In this document: piece by piece, positions 7,293-10,649 of the stretch
Layout of the letters: each line of letters starts with the position of its first letter
How positions within the stretch are numbered: position 1 is the first letter of the stretch
Assembly (NCBI GenBank): GCA_021778785.1
Contig: JAJYBX010000028.1
Span: 1 to 10,649 of the forward strand
DNA from: Acidobacteriota bacterium
GTDB lineage: Bacteria; Acidobacteriota; Holophagae; Holophagales; Holophagaceae
DNA length: 10,649 bases
Reading direction: 5' to 3'
Notes under the pieces: model-generated
What the model was told of the DNA's origin: nothing
The model's database searches: none
What the model saw: only the letters and a program-made list of their open reading frames with translations
Program-made: the position numbers and the translations under genes

Positions 7293-8186
7293 TCAGCCGA
7301 CGCGGTCGAACAGGCCAGGCTGGAGGGGTGGCGCCGGAGGCGCCGGGGGCGGCGAGGCCGGGCGCGGCTCCCGGACCCGCCTCCGGGCGGGAAAGGCGGC
7401 CTGGAAGGCGGCCCGGATGTCGTCGGCATAGTCGGGATCCAGCACCTTCAACCAGCCGTGGTCCGCCAGCAGCTTGTAGAAGGGATCCTGGTTCAGCAGG
7501 CGCAGGCGGCCCACCCAGGCGCCGGTGGCGCCGCTGGCGCGGGCCCGCCTCGCGAAGGCCTGCGGGTCGTGGACGGCCAGGAGTGGCGCCACCCCGATGG
7601 TGACGGGAATCCCCGCGGAGGCCAGGCGCTCCGCCGCAGCCCAGCGGCTGGGAATGGCCGGGGCGCGGGGCTCCACGGCCTGGCGCACGGTGTCGTCGTC
7701 CGTGGGGATGGACAGCCCCACGGTGAGCCGGTCCCCGAAGGCCTTCAGGAGGTCCAGGTCCTGCAGTACCAGCGGCGAGCGGGTGTGGACGATCACCTCG
7801 GTGGTGGGGCACAACAGCAGCACCTCGAGGCAGCGGCGACTGAGGCGGTACTGACGCTCCAGGGGCTGGTAGGGATCCGTGGCCGAGGCCATGAAGACCC
7901 GCTGTCCATGCAGCCGGTGGCGCTGGGACCAGAGCAGCTCCGGGGCGTTCAGCTTGGGGGCCACCCAGCCGCCCCAGTCCTCCGGCCGGTGGAGGGCGTT
8001 CGGGTACTCCCGGACGTAGCAGTAGCGGCACCCATGGCTGCAGCCGCGGTAGGGGCTCAGGGCGAATCCGAACCCGTAGCGCTCGTCCCGCTGGGGCCGC
8101 AGGATGGAGCGCGATTCCTCCGGCTCCACCAGGAGATCCTTGAAGAGGGGTGGCGGGGGCTCGATGGACGGCAGCAGGGGCGTCAC
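7293..8186 (-). CDS. SPL-family radical SAM protein (spore photoproduct lyase-like)
   Basis: A 297-residue protein with a GTG start. The iron-sulfur motif is CSHGCRYC (Cys49, Cys53, Cys56), the CxxxCxxC of radical SAM enzymes. The preceding YGFGFALSPYRG and following YVREYPNA match the COG1533/SplB-like group. FMASATDPYQPLE and LTVGLSIPT are further blocks expected in this group. Spore photoproduct lyase repairs UV-damaged thymine pairs in spores. Relatives in non-spore-formers have unknown substrates, so I do not claim a repair reaction. The tail (about 271-297) is Pro/Ala-rich and ends QPGLFDRVG; QPGLF (289-293) resembles a beta-clamp-binding peptide. The start is fixed by AGGAGG at 8193-8198, 6 nt before the GTG. 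An in-frame extension to 8288 would overlap the previous gene's stop and has no such site. The gene lies 66 nt upstream of dnaX on the same strand. Confidence 0.88.
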   Translation of the reverse strand: MTPLLPSIEPPPPLFKDLLVEPEESRSILRPQRDERYGFGFALSPYRGCSHGCRYCYVREYPNALHRPEDWGGWVAPKLNAPELLWSQRHRLHGQRVFMASATDPYQPLERQYRLSRRCLEVLLLCPTTEVIVHTRSPLVLQDLDLLKAFGDRLTVGLSIPTDDDTVRQAVEPRAPAIPSRWAAAERLASAGIPVTIGVAPLLAVHDPQAFARRARASGATGAWVGRLRLLNQDPFYKLLADHGWLKVLDPDYADDIRAAFQAAFPARRRVREPRPASPPPAPPAPPLQPGLFDRVG

Positions 8187-8284
8187 GCGGCACCTCCTGG
8201 GCCGGGCCCTGCGGGCTTCGGCTTCTCCAACGTGGCACTTCGCGTCTGCTTCATGCCCCAAGTTTTCGCTTTTTGTTCGCCAAG
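8187..8284. other. Gap between the DUF421 and radical SAM genes with an A-rich tract
   Basis: This 98-bp gap contains, on the minus strand, GCGAACAAAAAGCGAAAA (about 8262-8279), the most AT-rich patch nearby in otherwise GC-rich DNA. It could be part of a promoter for the radical SAM-dnaX pair. I see TTGGCG at 8278-8283 as a possible -35, but no good -10 at the right distance. Confidence 0.3.
8193..8198 (-). promoter_or_regulatory. Strong ribosome binding site of the radical SAM gene
   Basis: AGGAGG on the minus strand ends 6 nt before GTG 8186. It decides this non-ATG start over the longer open frame. Confidence 0.8.
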
Positions 8285-8815
8285 TCAAGGGGCGGCTGGG
8301 GCCGAGCCGTTCTTGGCAATGACATTGATCCGGCCGTTCGTTTCCAGGATGGCCACGCGGACATCCGCCAGGTCGGTGAGCCCCGCCTGGCGCACGGCCG
8401 CCATGAGCTCATGGCGGGTCATGCGCTCGGCGGCCAGCTTCCGCTCATCCACCAGACCGTTGTGCACCAGGATCTGGGGGCTGCCCTCGAAGAAGGTCTC
8501 CAGGCGCTTGTGGCGCCAGGTGAGCCAGCCCACGAAACCGTTCACGGCCAGGAGGGTGAGGACCAGGACGAAGCCCCCCCCCACCGTGTTGTCGCCGGCG
8601 TTCATGCTGTTCTGCACGGCGTTGCTCAGCACCAGCAGCAGCACCAGGTCGAAGGGGGCCAGCTGGCCCACCTGGCGCTTCCCCGTGAGCCGGAGGGTGA
8701 CGAGGAGGAACCCGTACACCAGGAGGGCCCGCAGCACGAACTCCCACCAGGGCTGGGCCAGCTTCCACATCGAGACGCCCACGGGCAGGCCGTCGAGGAG
8801 GGCGAGGGTCGGCAT
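8285..8815 (-). CDS. DUF421 (YetF-like) membrane protein
   Basis: A 176-residue protein. Three hydrophobic segments lie near residues 24-41, 54-70 and 79-100. Between and within them is the family signature GKRQVGQLAPFDLVLLLVLS (45-64), with NAVQNSM just after. A cytoplasmic-type domain follows (about 101-176), with FFEGSPQILVHNGLVDERKL and then MTRHELMAAVRQAG, as in YetF proteins. The biochemical function of DUF421 proteins is not established; several Bacillus members are linked to spore or envelope physiology. ATG 8815 was chosen because GGAG at 8821-8824 lies 5 nt upstream. A longer frame to 8860 would run into the hairpin listed below. The next gene downstream starts 98 nt after its stop, so co-transcription is possible but not shown. 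Confidence 0.9.
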   Translation of the reverse strand: MPTLALLDGLPVGVSMWKLAQPWWEFVLRALLVYGFLLVTLRLTGKRQVGQLAPFDLVLLLVLSNAVQNSMNAGDNTVGGGFVLVLTLLAVNGFVGWLTWRHKRLETFFEGSPQILVHNGLVDERKLAAERMTRHELMAAVRQAGLTDLADVRVAILETNGRINVIAKNGSAPAAP

Positions 8816-8820
8816 GGGTA

Positions 8821-8824
8821 CTCC
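8821..8824 (-). promoter_or_regulatory. Ribosome binding site of the DUF421 gene
   Basis: GGAG on the minus strand lies 5 nt before ATG 8815. It decides this start over the longer open frame. Confidence 0.6.
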
Positions 8825-8835
8825 ATCGGATAGAG

Positions 8836-8871
8836 GGGCTCCCGCCGCACGCGGTCGCACGGCGGGAGCCC
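8836..8871 (-). terminator. Perfect 12-bp hairpin after the DUF2914 gene
   Basis: GGGCTCCCGCCG (8836-8847) and CGGCGGGAGCCC (8860-8871) are exact reverse complements around a 12-nt loop. The hairpin begins 18 nt beyond the DUF2914 stop in the direction of transcription and ends before the ribosome site of the DUF421 gene. It is not followed by a T-run (CCTCTATCC on the minus strand), so it may be a weak or factor-assisted terminator or an mRNA-stabilising stem rather than a classic intrinsic terminator. Confidence 0.6.
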
Positions 8872-8889
8872 AAACGGAGCCGGGTCCGG

Positions 8890-9273
8890 CTACTGGATCT
8901 CGACGGTGAAGCTGGCCGACCCGAGTTCGGTGCCGTCGGCGCCAAGGACCTTCACGGTCCAGCTGCCGCCGTCGCCCTGGCGGAAGGTGCGGAAGGCATG
9001 GGTCCGGTAGGGGGAGTGCGGCACCTTCAGCTCCACCTTCGTGCTGGCGTCACCCTTGGAGAACACCACGGTGGCCGTATCCCCGGCGCCCCAGACCTTG
9101 GTCCAGGCATAGATCTTCGTGCCGGCGGGCACCTTGAAGTCCGTGGCCTCGCCGACGACTTCCATCTTCTCGACGGCGGTGCCGACCTTCACATCGGCGT
9201 GGGGCTTGGCTTCGGGCGCCTGGGCGATCAGGGCGATCGGAAGCAGGAACGGGATCAGGAGGGTTTTGCGCAT
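8890..9273 (-). CDS. Small secreted DUF2914-domain protein
   Basis: A 127-residue protein. The N-terminus MRKTLLIPFLLPIALIAQA is a clear signal peptide, with likely cleavage after Ala19, so the mature protein of about 108 residues is probably periplasmic. Residues of about 45-126 fit the DUF2914 pattern: a beta-sandwich-like domain with YAWTKVWG (55-62), KVELKVPHSPYRTHAF in the middle, then GGSWTVKVLGADGTELGS and a final SFTVEIQ strand. No enzymatic residues are evident, and the function of the family is unknown. ATG 9273 was chosen over upstream in-frame starts because it gives a clean signal peptide and has GGAG at 9280-9283, 6 nt upstream. It lies 68 nt downstream of the DUF481 gene and is followed by a strong hairpin. 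Confidence 0.82.
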   Translation of the reverse strand: MRKTLLIPFLLPIALIAQAPEAKPHADVKVGTAVEKMEVVGEATDFKVPAGTKIYAWTKVWGAGDTATVVFSKGDASTKVELKVPHSPYRTHAFRTFRQGDGGSWTVKVLGADGTELGSASFTVEIQ

Positions 9274-9279
9274 GGCTGG

Positions 9280-9283
9280 CTCC
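9280..9283 (-). promoter_or_regulatory. Ribosome binding site of the DUF2914 gene
   Basis: GGAG on the minus strand lies 6 nt before ATG 9273. It supports the start that gives an intact signal peptide. Confidence 0.55.
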
Positions 9284-9311
9284 GGAAAGGTCGGGGCCAT
9301 TTTGCGCCCGG

Positions 9312-9333
9312 TTCCCCGGTCTGTCACGGGGAA
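9312..9333 (-). terminator. Candidate hairpin after the DUF481 gene
   Basis: TTCCCCG (9312-9318) pairs with CGGGGAA (9327-9333) around an 8-nt loop, starting 8 nt past the DUF481 stop. The stem is short and has no T-run after it on the minus strand. It may attenuate rather than stop transcription into the DUF2914 gene. Confidence 0.35.
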
Positions 9334-9341
9334 GCCCGCCT

Positions 9342-10205
9342 TCAGAAGGCGATCACGAGGGAAGTCGTGAACACGGTGTCGGTCTTCTTCACCTGGAATG
9401 GGACCTGCCCGAGGATCACCGGGGGCGTGGTGACGGGGGTCTGTACCACATCGACGCCCACGAAGGCGGGCTTGTTGGCATAGGTCACGTCATACCCCAC
9501 CTTCAGGGCCAGTCTGGAGGACAGCGTGGTGGTGAAGGCGTTCCGCCAGACCCCCAGGTAGTTCTGGCTGTCCCTCAAGCTGTCGGAGACGTTCAGTTCC
9601 GAGGTGAACAGGGATGTCTCGAACAGCTTCCGTTCGACCTTCACGCCGAGCCGGAAGGTGGCGAAGTGGTCGTCCGTGCCGGCGGGCCGGACCACCAGGT
9701 TCTCCTTGGTATAGCCGGCACCCGCATCCGTGAAGAATTTCGTGCGGTCCGCCTTGATCCACCAGTAGCCCAGACCCACCAGTCCGGTGTACCGGGCTTC
9801 CAGCCCCGCCGGGAGGTTGCGTTCCCAGCCCGCCGATCCGAACCACTGGAGGCGTTCGGTGAGGTTGTGGTCGTAGCGGAGGTTCCCGTAGTAGGTCTCG
9901 GTGCCCGTCGCCGAGGTGCGGGTCTCCACCACGGCGGCATCGGCGAGGCTGGTTCCCGTGGCCGCCCGGCTCACGGTCGTGGTCGCCACCCGGACGCCGC
10001 CGACATTGAAGGCGAAGGCCGCATCGCTCCAGGTGTACTTGTACTCGTTGGAGAACCCCAGGCTCTGGCTGGAGGCATTCCCCCCCACGGCCACATAGCT
10101 CAGGGCCGCCTTGTCGGACCATGGTCGTTTGGGGGTCGCGTCCGCCTGGGCCACGAGCGGCTGGGCGGCCAGGATCGCCAACATCGGGGGAACCCATCGG
10201 AGCAT
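9342..10205 (-). CDS. DUF481-family outer-membrane beta-barrel protein
   Basis: A 287-residue protein. The signal peptide covers about residues 1-21 (MLRWVPPMLAILAAQPLVAQA). The mature part is a run of amphipathic strands with aromatic girdle residues, such as KAALSYVAVGGNASSQSLGF near the start, LRYDHNLTERLQWFGSAGWE in the middle, and YLGVWRNAFTTTLSSRLALK near the end. It ends SLVIAF; a terminal Phe is the usual BAM-recognition signature of outer-membrane barrels. This matches the DUF481 (YdiY-like, salt-induced outer membrane protein) family. A pore or structural role is likely, and the substrate is unknown. ATG 10205 has AGGAGG at 10211-10216, 5 nt upstream. The upstream gene ends 53 nt before it on the same strand. 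Confidence 0.87.
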   Translation of the reverse strand: MLRWVPPMLAILAAQPLVAQADATPKRPWSDKAALSYVAVGGNASSQSLGFSNEYKYTWSDAAFAFNVGGVRVATTTVSRAATGTSLADAAVVETRTSATGTETYYGNLRYDHNLTERLQWFGSAGWERNLPAGLEARYTGLVGLGYWWIKADRTKFFTDAGAGYTKENLVVRPAGTDDHFATFRLGVKVERKLFETSLFTSELNVSDSLRDSQNYLGVWRNAFTTTLSSRLALKVGYDVTYANKPAFVGVDVVQTPVTTPPVILGQVPFQVKKTDTVFTTSLVIAF

Positions 10206-10210
10206 GGTCG

Positions 10211-10216
10211 CCTCCT
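10211..10216 (-). promoter_or_regulatory. Ribosome binding site of the DUF481 gene
   Basis: AGGAGG on the minus strand ends 5 nt before ATG 10205, a near-consensus site that supports strong translation. Confidence 0.75.
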
Positions 10217-10258
10217 GGGACGTGGCTTTCAGGTTACCCCAACCGGGTCGAGATGATC

Positions 10259-10649
10259 TCAGGCCCCCCAGGTCTCCAGCCCCTCCAGGATGTCGCGCAC
10301 CCCGGGGCCGAAGCGGGCATTGCTGATCCAGTCCACGCCCTTCGGCAGGCCCTCGATCGCGGCCTTCACCCGGGCGCGGTGGCCCAGTTCCGGACGGGGA
10401 ATGGCCTGCTCGGCCCGTTCGTGCCGCACGGCGGCCGGCTCGCTGAGCTCGGGGATCCAGCCCTTCAGCCGGGCGAAGAGGCCCTCCCAGCCATCCAGGT
10501 CCGGCCCCTTCGGAAAGGCGCCACCCACGAAGCTTCGGAGCTGCATCAGGCCCTCGGGCGCGCTCTGGGGATCCATCCAGGAGGGCACCAGGGAGCCCAG
10601 GTAGCCCCGGCCTTCGGGCGGGTGGATGAGGAAGCCGAAGCCGTCCTTC
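10259..10649 (-). CDS. Protoporphyrinogen oxidase-like FAD protein, C-terminal part only
   Basis: Partial gene. Its 5' end lies beyond the right edge, and 129 C-terminal residues are visible (the frame is open from base 10648). They read KDGFGFLIHPPEGRGYLGSL at the edge, then LRSFVGGAF, then ERAEQAIPRPELGHRARV, and end NARFGPGVRDILEGLETWGA. In HemG/HemY-type protoporphyrinogen oxidases the matching landmarks are GFG-L-P--EGR, the F-GG strand, the R----IPQY--GH--R block, and a final FAD-contact motif near GNS--GVGVPDCI. The order and spacing fit well, but the last motif is divergent (SNARFGPGVRDIL) and IPQY is IPRP. Family members oxidise protoporphyrinogen IX in heme synthesis. A related amine-oxidase-type FAD enzyme is possible. 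A GTG at 10588 also lies in frame but is internal to the conserved region. Confidence 0.68.
   Translation of the reverse strand, partial: KDGFGFLIHPPEGRGYLGSLVPSWMDPQSAPEGLMQLRSFVGGAFPKGPDLDGWEGLFARLKGWIPELSEPAAVRHERAEQAIPRPELGHRARVKAAIEGLPKGVDWISNARFGPGVRDILEGLETWGA

Noticed and set aside
8233..8250. TGGCAC with downstream TGCT, resembling a sigma-54 promoter on the plus strand
   Set aside because: The GG-to-GC spacing is 12 nt rather than 10, and no plus-strand gene follows.
8187..8288. 34-residue N-terminal extension of the radical SAM protein
   Set aside because: It would overlap the DUF421 stop and has an Arg-rich, unconserved-looking sequence, while AGGAGG sits right before GTG 8186.
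5811..8909. 1032-codon open frame on the plus strand spanning dnaX, the radical SAM gene and DUF421
   Set aside because: It is antisense to three genes with clear family motifs and crosses their intergenic gaps. Composition is G/R/A/H/Q-rich with no domain, so its length reflects scarcity of stop codons at this GC content.
10232..10244. GGTT/AACC mini-hairpin after the heme-type gene
   Set aside because: Only 4 bp of stem and no T-run; too weak to call a terminator.

Overview
This is a high-GC window from a Gram-negative bacterium. The Gram-negative call rests on a TamB-type envelope protein, a DUF481 outer-membrane barrel ending in phenylalanine, and good AGGAGG-type ribosome sites. The combination of very high GC, a Ser/Thr kinase, TamB, DUF481 and DUF2914 would fit an acidobacterium of the Holophaga/Geothrix kind. 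That placement is a guess from gene content and no marker here proves it.

Layout. Positions 1-291 hold no gene I can support, but they carry two nested inverted-repeat structures. A rightward cluster follows: a cytoplasmic Hanks-type Ser/Thr kinase with a C-terminal zinc ribbon (292-1263), a 1360-residue TamB-family protein starting 3 nt later (1267-5349), and a MoaD-type sulfur carrier (5400-5621). The next genes lie on the minus strand. The stop codons of moaD and dnaX abut inside TGATCA. Read in the direction of transcription from the right edge, the leftward genes are: the 3' part of a protoporphyrinogen-oxidase-like gene (cut by the window edge), a DUF481 outer-membrane protein, a small secreted DUF2914 protein, a DUF421/YetF membrane protein, an SPL-family radical SAM protein, and dnaX.

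How they fit together. The kinase and tamB are almost certainly co-transcribed, and probably moaD with them, so envelope biogenesis may be under phosphorylation control (inference). DUF481, DUF2914 and DUF421 are all envelope proteins on one strand, but hairpins after the DUF481 and DUF2914 genes suggest partly separate transcripts. The radical SAM gene lies 66 nt upstream of dnaX. Its proline-rich tail ends in QPGLF, which resembles a sliding-clamp-binding peptide, a possible link to the clamp-loader gene that follows.

Most of the window is ordinary chromosomal housekeeping and envelope content. I see no phage, insertion sequence, CRISPR array, tRNA or rRNA. The items most worth a second look are the kinase-TamB pairing, the clamp-motif tail on the radical SAM protein, and the structured DNA at the left edge.
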